Positions 6,157 through 13,084 of a stretch of 13,127 nucleotides of DNA are shown here, piece after piece. The translations under genes were made by a program, and so were the position numbers. Every line of letters starts with the position of its first letter. Position 1 is the stretch's first letter. Origin of the DNA: JALOAT01 sp041677345 (GTDB lineage Bacteria; Pseudomonadota; Gammaproteobacteria; Thiohalomonadales; Thiohalomonadaceae). The stretch covers positions 1 through 13,127 of the forward strand of contig JBAYQE010000074.1 of assembly GCA_041677345.1 (NCBI GenBank). The letters are read 5' to 3'. Under the pieces are notes generated by a model. That model saw only the letters and a list, made by a program, of their open reading frames with translations, was not told the origin of the DNA and searched no databases.

Positions 6157-6560
6157 TGAGAATCGCGGTGACGAGCCAGAATTTCCGGACCATCACCGGC
6201 CACGCCGGCAAGACCCGCCGCTTTCTGGTGTTCGAGGCCGATGCCAATGGTGAACCTGTGGAAGTGGAGCGCCTCGATCTGCCCAAGGAGCTTTCGTTTC
6301 ACGAATTTGCGGGGAACGGTGCACATCCGATCGACGGCATGGACATTATCATCACCCAAAGCTGCGGCTTCGGTTTCACCCGCCGTCTGGCGGCGCGCGG
6401 CATCCAGGTGTTGGTGACATCGGAGGACGATCCCGTCGGTGCCGTGCGCCTGGTGCTACGGGGCGAGCCCCTTCCGGCGCCGGATATGCGCGCCTCGCAC
6501 AACCACGATCACGGCCATGACCATAGCCACCACGGTGGCTGTGGCTGCAATCACGGCTGA
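6156..6560 (+). CDS. NifX-like (Nitro_FeMo-Co domain) protein with His-rich tail
   Basis: A 134-residue protein of the dinitrogenase iron-molybdenum cofactor-binding fold (NifX/NafY/NifB C-terminal superfamily). It shows M-R-I-A-V-T-S at the start, the G-H-A-G-x-x-R-x-F-L-V-F strand, and a late C70-G-F-G-x-x-x-R-L-A-A-R-G-I segment. Residues 115-134 are unusual: at least eight histidines with Asp and Gly, and a C-G-C, typical of a metal-binding tail. No nitrogenase genes are present, so a role in nitrogenase is not suggested; such proteins also accompany other metalloenzymes. GGAGGAA at 6144-6150 is five bases from this ATG but only two from the ATG at 6153. Last gene of the molybdoenzyme run; metal delivery or cofactor handling is inference. 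Confidence 0.85.
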   Translation: MRIAVTSQNFRTITGHAGKTRRFLVFEADANGEPVEVERLDLPKELSFHEFAGNGAHPIDGMDIIITQSCGFGFTRRLAARGIQVLVTSEDDPVGAVRLVLRGEPLPAPDMRASHNHDHGHDHSHHGGCGCNHG

Positions 6561-7081
6561 GCAGGATTCGCTGGTTGGGTTGTCGCGCGGGCCATGGCCC
6601 GCGCGGCATAGATGAGATTGACGGCGTCATACACCGTGACGCAGCCGTGCGCGGCGATGCACTCGCGTTGTCGGGTGGACAGCGGTGCATTGTCCGCCAC
6701 GGCGACCTCCACCGCGGAGAGCAGCGACTGGCCTGCGGGGGCGCCGGCGTGGGGTACCAGCCAGCCCGGCAGGGGACGGAGCTCATCCAGGGAGTGGATC
6801 GGGCGCGGCTCCACGGCCACCTCGTTTTCGAACGCCCAGGCGGAAAATTCCAGGCCCGAGAAATCCGCGCAGAGTTGGCGCCAGCGCACCAGCGCCCAGG
6901 CGAAGAACAGGCCGAACACCAGCAGCAGCACCTGGGCCGACAGCACCGGTACCGGCGGGAAAAATGCCGCCGGCGCCACGTGCACGGTGAGGATGCCGCT
7001 CAATAGCAGGCGCGCCAGGCAGCGCCGCCGCAGGCGGTTCGCTCGCTCGGCCACCTCATCGAGTTCCTCGATGCGCTCCAT
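6551..7081 (-). CDS. Two-helix membrane protein of unknown function
   Basis: A 176-residue minus-strand protein of no family I recognise. An acidic/basic N-terminal stretch (1-20, ending R-L-R-R-R) is followed by two hydrophobic segments at about 22-42 and 47-66, then a soluble C-terminal domain of about 110 residues with C71, C141 and C147. The positive residues before and after the hairpin suggest both ends face the cytoplasm. A GGGAG ribosome-binding site lies six bases before the ATG, which supports this strand over the overlapping plus-strand frame at 6612-7202. It converges on the NifX-like gene with a 10-base overlap. It is upstream of and divergent from the decahaem cytochrome, so any functional link is unproven. 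Confidence 0.65.
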   Translation of the reverse strand: MERIEELDEVAERANRLRRRCLARLLLSGILTVHVAPAAFFPPVPVLSAQVLLLVFGLFFAWALVRWRQLCADFSGLEFSAWAFENEVAVEPRPIHSLDELRPLPGWLVPHAGAPAGQSLLSAVEVAVADNAPLSTRQRECIAAHGCVTVYDAVNLIYAARAMARATTQPANPAQP

Positions 7082-7217
7082 GTCGCACTCCCGAGGCCGC
7101 TACTGCGAAAACCATAGGCCACCGCACGCCGGCTTTCAGCCGGCAGCGGGCCAGCCTACGCGCCCCTACCTGCGGCGCGCACCAGAAACTCATGATGACT
7201 GATCACTTCGGCAGCAT

Positions 7218-7229
7218 GCCCGGGCACTC
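7218..7229. repeat. Repeated 12-mer, copy 1 (possible activator site)
   Basis: GCCCGGGCACTC contains the palindrome GCCCGGGC. An identical copy lies at 7361-7372. This copy is about 200 bases upstream of the predicted sigma-54 transcription start, within the usual range of enhancer sites for sigma-54 activators. Function is inferred from position and repetition only. Confidence 0.3.
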
Positions 7230-7360
7230 CCTGCCGTTGCCTACGCCGCCCCACGCCACCGCCATGGGCTGAAACCCCGCTCTCGTGGCGAGCCATCGGC
7301 GTCCGTGCCGCCGGTGGTCAGTTTCATCCCACCTTCGGTAAATCACTGCGCAGCGCGGGG

Positions 7361-7382
7361 GCCCGGGCACTCGCGCGGGCAC
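7361..7382. repeat. Repeated 12-mer, copy 2, with extra CGGGCAC
   Basis: GCCCGGGCACTC recurs at 7361-7372, and a further CGGGCAC follows at 7376-7382, 12 bases after the first, about one helical turn. Together with copy 1 this gives three CGGGCAC half-sites upstream of the sigma-54 promoter. They could be binding sites for the activator encoded after the cytochrome gene. GC-rich sequence raises the chance of coincidence. Confidence 0.35.
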
Positions 7383-7406
7383 CGTTCCGTCAAGCCTTCT
7401 CCTTGG

Positions 7407-7422
7407 CGGCATCGTTCTTGCA
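7407..7422 (+). promoter_or_regulatory. Sigma-54 (-24/-12) promoter
   Basis: CGGCATCGTTCTTGCA contains GG at 7408-7409 and GC at 7420-7421 with the invariant 10-base spacing. GGCA and TTGCA both match the consensus TGGCAC-N5-TTGCA. Predicted transcription start is near 7433, giving a leader of about 50 bases. A sigma-54-dependent activator gene lies directly downstream of the gene this promoter would serve, which strengthens the call. Confidence 0.6.
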
Positions 7423-7482
7423 GAAGTGCATCACAGCTGCAAGTGCCGGCGCGGCCGGACAACGGAGGAGGAAAACACACTT

Positions 7483-10356
7483 ATGGTTCCAACGCATTGG
7501 ACGGGGATGCCGCGGGTCCGCCCGTGCTGGCTGATCGCCGTGGTCTTGGCCATGTTCGCCGCGACCGGATGCATGCCCGGCGGCGATTCGGATCGGCGTA
7601 GCGCCAATGTGGAGGACGGCCAGGGGCCGTTGAGCCGCTCGGGCCCCGATGATCCTGACAACCTGCTGCGCATTACCGGGGCGGAGGTGAATGCCGCGGG
7701 CCATCCGGTGGTGACCTTCGAGGTGAAGCGTCCCGACGGCACGCCGCACACCCTGCTGGCCACCTGGGGCAACGTTTCCTTCACCTTTGCCAAGCTGGCG
7801 CCACGCACCCGTTACGAGGCCGGGCACGACTGGCAGAACTACCTGCTGCGCGCGCGTAGCGCCGGTGCCGCGGGTGAGCAGATACTGGGGGCCGCCGCGC
7901 TCACGGTACAGGGTGCCAACACCGAACGGGTGGGCTTGGGTGCCGATCCCGAGGCAAACGCCCGTCTGGAGCATCTCGGCGACGGTGTGTACCGCTATAC
8001 CCTCGCCCTGGATGTAAACGCCGCACGCATCACCATTCCCGGGTTGGCGCAACAGATCACCTGCGTACCCAACGGCGCCGGCAACAATCTCGGCGATCTG
8101 TGCTGGCACGTGGACGGCACCGCGTTGCCGGCGGGCTCGCGGGTGGTGGCGAACGGCCCCACCGACGCGGATGACGAGTATGTCGTCGATTACGACCCCG
8201 GGCTCACCCACCGCGTCGCCGCCTTCATCGACGGCCTCGGCACGGATGACTTCGCTCGCAATACCGCCGCCAACGCCTGGTACGACTTCGTGCCGGACGG
8301 CAGCCCCATCCGCGTGACCCGCGATATAGTGACGGTGGAAAGCTGTAACAACTGTCATGAACGACTCGCCATGCACGGCCAAAGCCGCGTGGAGACCCAT
8401 CTGTGCGTGACCTGCCATAACCCGGGTTCGCTGGACGCCAATTCCGGGCGCAGTAACGATTTCAAGCAGATGGTGCACAAGATCCATCGCGGGGCCACGC
8501 TGCCCAGTGTCGCACAAGCGAACATCCCGTATTTCCTGCGCAACAGCGACAACTTCGACTGGAGCGGTGTGAAATTCCCGCAGGCGGTTCATGAGGGCGG
8601 GGTGAACAGCTTCGGGATCGACAACTGCCTGAAGTGTCACATGGGTGCGGACTCGAAGGCGGCGGTGTTGAAGCTGGCGCAGGATGACGCAACCCTGGTG
8701 AACCGGCTCAAGCTCGCCAAGGTCACCAAGGACGGTGATCTCTGGCGCCAGCGCAGCGTGGAGGCCTGCAGTTCCTGCCACGACGATGTCGTGTGGTGGA
8801 AGGGGGCTGCGGCGGAGAGGCTGCCGGGCATGCTCGGCGAGCGTTACGCTGCCGCACCCACCGCCATCGACGACCTTCCTGAGGGTGACTGGCGCAGCAA
8901 GGCGCACCCGGGCGGTACCAGCGGCACGGGTCGCTGGATGGGCTGCGCCAGCGGCAGTTGCCACGGTGACATCAACACCTCGCTGGCGGGCACGCCCATG
9001 GCGCTGGGCGACCGGGGCAGCAAGGAGATCCACCGCATCCACCTGGGCTTCACGCGTGTCGCCATTCGTTCCGACCTGATCGAAACCCAGATCGCCGATG
9101 CGAGCCTGGGGGGTGATGACGGCAACGGCAATTCGCCGCTGACCGTGCGCATGCGTGTGTGGGACAAGGCACAGAACAAGGCCCTGGTGCATGGCACGGA
9201 TGCCAATTTCGCCTTCCAGTTCGTGATCGGCTGGAAGGCACAGGGTGAAGCCGATTACAGCCAGTCCAGCCATGACGTCTGGCCGGGCCGCACCTTCGAC
9301 GTGACCCCGGACTGGTCTGCGGCAGAGGGACCCGACATGGACGGTTACTACACCACGGTGGTGAACCTGCCTACCGCAAAACTACCGGCCAGCGGTACGG
9401 GCACGGTGGCGACGCAAAACGGATTTGTCGTCACGTCCAACGCCGCTCCCGATCCGTTGCGGCGCGGCGTGGTCGAGCTTTTCGGCACCTGGGGCACGGA
9501 GACCCATCACCGCAAGGGACAGGACCAGCCCTATGCGCCGGCCAATTCGAACCTGCCGGTGGTGCGGCCGCTGCATGTCACCAAGGCGTTCTCCATCGGC
9601 GGTGTGCCGGTGGAACCACGCCGGGTGGTGGTGGACGCCATGGAGACCTGCCGTTCCTGTCACCTGCGTTTTGCCAAGCACGGACCCACCGGGAGAAACA
9701 ACCCGCAGCTCTGCGTGATGTGCCACAACCCCAACAACACCGACGTGTCCAATGCGGCGCGCCAGGGCAGGCTGGGCGAGTACGACGGCAAGAAGGAGGA
9801 ATCGAAGGACTTCAAGCGCATGATCCACGCCATCCATGCCTCCAGCCGACGCGAGCAGGGCTATCAACTGCGCAGCACCGCATTCGGCGTGAAGACACGG
9901 CTGGATGAGAAGACACTGACCACGGACACGCTGACCGCACGCAACAGCCATTTCCCCACGGGACGCAGCGTGGGCAACTGCGCCACCTGTCACGTGAAGA
10001 CGGGCCCGGAGGAGGACGCACCATACACCTTTGAATTGTCCGTGCTGCCGGACACGCTCATGGGATCGACGGTGAGCACCGGCGCGCACCCCGCCGGGGA
10101 TGTGCCGCCGGCGGGCGGTACGTATCCGGGACTGGCGGCCGACATGAACGTGCTTGCGAACCACACCAAGTTCAGTCCCATCATGTCGGTGTGCACCTCC
10201 TGCCATGACAGCGAGAAGGTGAGAATGCATACGCAGAACATGGGCGCATCGGAGCAGGCGGATTTTGCCAATCCGGATCCCCTTGGTGAGATGTGCAGGG
10301 GGTGCCATGGACCGGGGGGCCCGCGTGACATCCGCGTGATCCACCCCGTGAAATAG
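7483..10356 (+). CDS. OmcA/MtrC-family decahaem c-type cytochrome lipoprotein
   Basis: A 957-residue multihaem cytochrome of the type that moves electrons on the outer face of the outer membrane to minerals or other extracellular partners. A lipoprotein signal ends at C30 (A-A-T-G-C). Ten haem motifs form two pentahaem groups separated by beta-rich domains. Group one: CXXCH at 288, 308, 382 and 429, then CASGSCH at 488-494, a CX4CH motif. Group two: CXXCH at 723, 744, 833, 904 and 938. Many other His (for example H298, and H-K-I-H, H-A-I-H and H-R-I-H) could be distal ligands. GGAGGAGG at 7464-7471 precedes the ATG; an in-frame ATG at 7426 lies before that site and was not used. No MtrA-like periplasmic cytochrome or MtrB-like porin is in the window. 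The export partner must be elsewhere, or the protein may sit differently. Expression is probably sigma-54 dependent. Confidence 0.93.
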   Translation: MVPTHWTGMPRVRPCWLIAVVLAMFAATGCMPGGDSDRRSANVEDGQGPLSRSGPDDPDNLLRITGAEVNAAGHPVVTFEVKRPDGTPHTLLATWGNVSFTFAKLAPRTRYEAGHDWQNYLLRARSAGAAGEQILGAAALTVQGANTERVGLGADPEANARLEHLGDGVYRYTLALDVNAARITIPGLAQQITCVPNGAGNNLGDLCWHVDGTALPAGSRVVANGPTDADDEYVVDYDPGLTHRVAAFIDGLGTDDFARNTAANAWYDFVPDGSPIRVTRDIVTVESCNNCHERLAMHGQSRVETHLCVTCHNPGSLDANSGRSNDFKQMVHKIHRGATLPSVAQANIPYFLRNSDNFDWSGVKFPQAVHEGGVNSFGIDNCLKCHMGADSKAAVLKLAQDDATLVNRLKLAKVTKDGDLWRQRSVEACSSCHDDVVWWKGAAAERLPGMLGERYAAAPTAIDDLPEGDWRSKAHPGGTSGTGRWMGCASGSCHGDINTSLAGTPMALGDRGSKEIHRIHLGFTRVAIRSDLIETQIADASLGGDDGNGNSPLTVRMRVWDKAQNKALVHGTDANFAFQFVIGWKAQGEADYSQSSHDVWPGRTFDVTPDWSAAEGPDMDGYYTTVVNLPTAKLPASGTGTVATQNGFVVTSNAAPDPLRRGVVELFGTWGTETHHRKGQDQPYAPANSNLPVVRPLHVTKAFSIGGVPVEPRRVVVDAMETCRSCHLRFAKHGPTGRNNPQLCVMCHNPNNTDVSNAARQGRLGEYDGKKEESKDFKRMIHAIHASSRREQGYQLRSTAFGVKTRLDEKTLTTDTLTARNSHFPTGRSVGNCATCHVKTGPEEDAPYTFELSVLPDTLMGSTVSTGAHPAGDVPPAGGTYPGLAADMNVLANHTKFSPIMSVCTSCHDSEKVRMHTQNMGASEQADFANPDPLGEMCRGCHGPGGPRDIRVIHPVK

Positions 10357-10375
10357 CAGAGAGAGATAGTCGGGT

Positions 10376-10407
10376 AAGAAAGGCGCCGGAAGGCGCCTTT
10401 CTTTTTT
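10376..10407 (+). terminator. Intrinsic terminator of decahaem cytochrome gene
   Basis: AAGAAAGGCGCC and GGCGCCTTTCTT form a 12-bp perfect stem with a GGAA loop, running into six T (10402-10407). It lies 20 bases after the cytochrome stop. It separates that gene from the activator gene, which therefore needs its own promoter. Confidence 0.92.
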
Positions 10408-10585
10408 CAACCGCAGCTCTTGCAGGTAGCGCCAGTCACACTAACCTTAATTCACTGTGAATTGGTGTTGGTACATGGTGGAAATCGTGAACCAGTGTAG
10501 GTATATTCCCTAAATAGAATCTGTCCAATAAAGCTCCCGTACCAGGCGAGCACTATCTTGCTTTACCAACAAGGGGGGAAAGGGA
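10408..10585 (+). promoter_or_regulatory. AT-rich promoter region of the sigma-54 activator gene
   Basis: A 178-base spacer with lower GC than its surroundings. It contains a perfect 15-base palindrome AATTCAC-T-GTGAATT at 10449-10463, a possible operator. Weak sigma-70-like elements follow: TGGAAA at 10479-10484 and TATATT at 10502-10507 with a 17-base gap. TAGAAT at 10515-10520 is an alternative -10. The ribosome-binding site is AAGGGGGG at 10571-10578. No sigma-54 or FNR site was seen. Confidence 0.45.
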
Positions 10586-11977
10586 GTGTCAACTGCCCGT
10601 ATCGCTCTCATCGGCTGTCCCAAGGAACACGCTATCTGGATGACCCGCGTGTTAAGCGAGAAGGGATTCCAATGTTCCGTCGTGGACAGGAGCGACAAGC
10701 TCGATCTGGCCGAGGCGGGAGACGTTGCGCTGGTCTGGGAGGATGGCGAGCAGCACGATCGTCTGCCCTTGCTGGAGCTCATCCGGCTCTCAGGCAGCCC
10801 CATCCCCGCGGTGGTCGTTCTGCCGCGCATGGTCCCGGAACAGGTCATCTTCGCGACGCGTCTCGGCGCCGTGGATGTGCTGTTCAATCCCGTTGATCGT
10901 GATCACCTGCTCGAGGCCATCGGCCGCGGCGTGGCCATCCAACAGGCGCGCGACGGCGGCAGCACGCCCTGCGATCAGATGCCCGCCGTGCTCGGCGAAT
11001 CGCCGCGCATGCTGGAGGTGTTCAAACAGGTGGGGGTGGCAGCGGCCAACCAGCTCAATGTCCTCATCGGTGGTGAGACCGGCGTGGGCAAGGAGGTGGC
11101 CTCCTTCTGTATCCACAAGCATTCGGCGCGCGCGGAGGGTCCGTTCGTGGCCATCAACTGTGCCGCGCTGTCGGAAAACCTCATCGAGGCGGAGTTGTTC
11201 GGCCACGCGCGCGGCGCCTTCACCGGTTCGGTGCGCGACGTGCCCGGCAAGGTGGAGATCGCCAATGGCGGCACCCTGCTGCTGGATGAGGTGGGCGATC
11301 TGCCGCAGGGCTGCCAGGCCAAGCTGCTGCGCTTCCTGGAGGACCGTACCTTCTACCGCCTGGGTGAATCCGTGCAGCGTGTGTCCGATGTGCGCATCGT
11401 CGCCGCGACCAACCGTAATCTGGTAGCCGATGTGCAAGCCGGCCGTTTCCGTGAGGACCTCTATTACCGGTTGGCGCAGATCACGCTCGTGGTGCCGCCG
11501 CTCAGGGAACGGGTCGAAGACATCTCCGGGTTGGTGCGTGCCTTCGTGGGTAAGGCCAACGCCATGCTGGGTCTGCAGATCACCGGTGTGAGCAATGGCG
11601 CCATGGACGCGGCGCGTCGCTATCACTGGCCGGGCAACGTGCGTCAGCTCAAGAACGTGGTGTTCCAGGCCGCCATCCGCCAGCGCGCCGGCGAAATTAC
11701 GAGTTTCCATTTTTCCGCCGACGGCACTGACCCTGCGGAAAACACCGACGACCTGGAAGGGATCGTGCGTTCCGCCATCAGCCGCGGCCAAGTGCGCAGC
11801 CTGTTGGGTAACCTGGAGGCCATGGCGCTCAAGACGCTCCTGAACGTCTACGACGGCAATCGCAGCCGCATCTCCGCAGAGCTGGGCATTTCTCGCAACA
11901 CGCTCCGCTCCAAGCTGCGTGAATACGGAATCGACGAAGGTCCCCAGGAAGTTGGCGAGAGCAGCGTCACCGCCTGA
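10586..11977 (+). CDS. Sigma-54-dependent activator with degenerate receiver domain
   Basis: A 463-residue NtrC-type activator. Residues 1-120 have the length and hydrophobic pattern of a receiver, but the phosphorylation Asp position reads W51 (D-V-A-L-V-W) and the conserved Lys before Pro is N101 (F-N-P-V-D). Phosphorelay control is therefore unlikely. The AAA+ domain is intact: Walker A G-E-T-G-V-G-K-E (163-170), the sigma-54 loop G-A-F-T-G-S (210-215), Walker B L-L-L-D-E (231-235), R-F-R-E-D-L-Y-Y-R-L (287-296) with candidate arginine fingers, and W-P-G-N-V-R-Q-L (348-355). A Fis-type helix-turn-helix spans 424-447. GTG start with AAGGGGGG seven bases upstream. It lies just after the cytochrome gene whose promoter looks sigma-54 dependent, so that gene is the best candidate target. 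Without phosphorylation, activity may follow ligand binding, a partner protein or abundance. Confidence 0.93.
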   Translation: MSTARIALIGCPKEHAIWMTRVLSEKGFQCSVVDRSDKLDLAEAGDVALVWEDGEQHDRLPLLELIRLSGSPIPAVVVLPRMVPEQVIFATRLGAVDVLFNPVDRDHLLEAIGRGVAIQQARDGGSTPCDQMPAVLGESPRMLEVFKQVGVAAANQLNVLIGGETGVGKEVASFCIHKHSARAEGPFVAINCAALSENLIEAELFGHARGAFTGSVRDVPGKVEIANGGTLLLDEVGDLPQGCQAKLLRFLEDRTFYRLGESVQRVSDVRIVAATNRNLVADVQAGRFREDLYYRLAQITLVVPPLRERVEDISGLVRAFVGKANAMLGLQITGVSNGAMDAARRYHWPGNVRQLKNVVFQAAIRQRAGEITSFHFSADGTDPAENTDDLEGIVRSAISRGQVRSLLGNLEAMALKTLLNVYDGNRSRISAELGISRNTLRSKLREYGIDEGPQEVGESSVTA

Positions 11978-11998
11978 ACACTGCATGTGACACAAACG

Positions 11999-12022
11999 AC
12001 CGGGCCGCGCGAGCGGCCCGGT
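11999..12022 (+). terminator. Terminator-like hairpin after activator gene
   Basis: ACCGGGCCGC and GCGGCCCGGT form a perfect 10-bp stem closed by a GCGA (GNRA) loop, 21 bases after the stop codon. Only a weak interrupted T-stretch (TTGCATTT) follows, so termination efficiency is uncertain. Confidence 0.6.
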
Positions 12023-12147
12023 TGCATTTGGCCGCCCACATCGCCGGCCGGAGCAGGCGGGGACGGATTTCCCAACCCCTTTGGCGTGGCGGTTTCCTCC
12101 CGCATCAGCCGTTTGTGTCGACATCCCGGAATACGACATGCACAGGC

Positions 12148-12170
12148 GGCGGCGGGGATGGCCCGCCGCC
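12148..12170 (-). terminator. Possible terminator hairpin of the minus-strand isomerase gene
   Basis: GGCGGCGGG (12148-12156) and CCCGCCGCC (12162-12170) form a 9-bp GC-only stem with a 5-base loop, nine bases beyond the isomerase stop. There is no T-run on the minus strand, so it may only protect the mRNA end. The convergent spacer 11978-12178 holds this and the activator-gene hairpin and no gene. Confidence 0.45.
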
Positions 12171-12178
12171 CCGGATGT

Positions 12179-13084
12179 TCAAGGATGGGCCGCGGTCTGT
12201 AGCTGCGCGACCGCCTGCGGCTTGGCCACTTCCTGAATGCGGGCATCGGCGCGTAGCGCTGCGTAGAACCGATTCTCACGTTCCTTGAGGGCGGCGGTGC
12301 GCAAGACCTCTTTCACCTCTGCGCGCATGCTCGGGAAGTCGGCTTCCGGGATCTCGCGCTTTTCAAACAGTTTCAGCACCACGTAAACGGGCCCGTCGTG
12401 GCGAATGGGATCGCTCACGTCACCGGCCTTCAAGCCCGCAATCACCTCCATGATGCCGGGCGGGATCTGCCGCCAGCGCACGGAGTTCATATCCCACAAC
12501 TTGCGCAGGCCCTCGGCATCGCTGCTTTCGAAGCCGGGGATTTTCGCGGCCACACCGTTGGCCACCTCTTCGAAGGTTTCACCGTTTCGGATGCGTTCCA
12601 CCGCAGCGCGCGCCTGCTGCTCGTCGTCGAACTGCAGGGAGCCCAGGTGGTATTCGTGGGTGATGTCCGCCTTGTGTTTCTCGTAGTGTTGTTGCGCGGC
12701 CTCGTCGCTGATCTGCACCTTGGCAGCGACTTCGCGCTGATACACCCGGTCCTGCATCTCCTGGCGCTTCAACATCGCAAGCTTCGCTTCCGCCATGGCG
12801 ACGGCGCGCTGGAAACCCGGGTCGTCATCCAGCCCGAGGGCAAGTCCCTTCTGGTACATGAGTTCCGCCTGGACAAGGGCCTCCAGGACCTTCTGCTGGC
12901 TCGCTTCGGACATGTCCTTGGGCATGCCGCCGCTCACCTGGTGCAGATTGAAATCGTAAATCGTGATCGGTTGATCGTTGATGCGCATCAATACGCCCTG
13001 CGCGCTTTCAGGCTCGCTGCACGCCGTGAGAGCGAGGCCCAGGCCAATGGCCATTCCACCATGAAGCAACGTCTGAATTCGCAT
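12179..13084 (-). CDS. EpsD-like peptidyl-prolyl cis-trans isomerase lipoprotein
   Basis: A 301-residue periplasmic protein. The lipoprotein signal ends at C22 (A-L-T-A-C). A SurA-like helical region follows (about 30-125), with I-N-D-Q-P-I-T near its start. A PPIC/parvulin-type domain (about 142-242) ends in L-K-A-G-D-V-S-D-P-I and V-V-L-K-L. The domain is divergent: the usual G-x-L-G is absent and the conserved His of G-Y-H-I is replaced (G-P-V-Y-V-V), so it may act mainly as a chaperone. Layout and length fit the EpsD family, usually found in exopolysaccharide clusters. No such cluster is visible here, though it could lie beyond base 13127, upstream of this gene. An AGGGA ribosome-binding site precedes the ATG. 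Confidence 0.8.
   Translation of the reverse strand: MRIQTLLHGGMAIGLGLALTACSEPESAQGVLMRINDQPITIYDFNLHQVSGGMPKDMSEASQQKVLEALVQAELMYQKGLALGLDDDPGFQRAVAMAEAKLAMLKRQEMQDRVYQREVAAKVQISDEAAQQHYEKHKADITHEYHLGSLQFDDEQQARAAVERIRNGETFEEVANGVAAKIPGFESSDAEGLRKLWDMNSVRWRQIPPGIMEVIAGLKAGDVSDPIRHDGPVYVVLKLFEKREIPEADFPSMRAEVKEVLRTAALKERENRFYAALRADARIQEVAKPQAVAQLQTAAHP

Larger units (their letters stand above)
7082..7482. other. Intergenic region upstream of decahaem cytochrome
   Basis: Divergent promoter region of 401 bases without a credible gene. It holds a small hairpin at 7128-7144 (GCCGGCT-TTC-AGCCGGC), two copies of GCCCGGGCACTC and a sigma-54 promoter, the last two listed separately. The promoter of the minus-strand membrane protein is not identifiable. 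Translated frames here, such as 7305-7601, are Arg/Pro/Ser-rich with no domain and look spurious. Confidence 0.5.

Noticed and set aside
6156..6560. Nitrogenase cofactor assembly gene (nifX)
   Set aside because: Only the domain fold is shared; no nif genes are nearby and the gene sits in a molybdoenzyme operon.
7128..7144. GCCGGCT-TTC-AGCCGGC hairpin as a terminator
   Set aside because: Short stem, no T-run, and it lies upstream of both divergent start sites, so it is noted only as a small palindrome.
6612..7202. Plus-strand frame of 196 codons
   Set aside because: Ser/Arg-rich without RBS or domain; the minus strand has an RBS and coherent membrane helices.
7390..9273. Minus-strand open frame of 627 codons opposite the decahaem cytochrome
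   Set aside because: An antisense shadow rich in His, Val and Ala with no recognisable domain; the plus strand carries ordered haem motifs.
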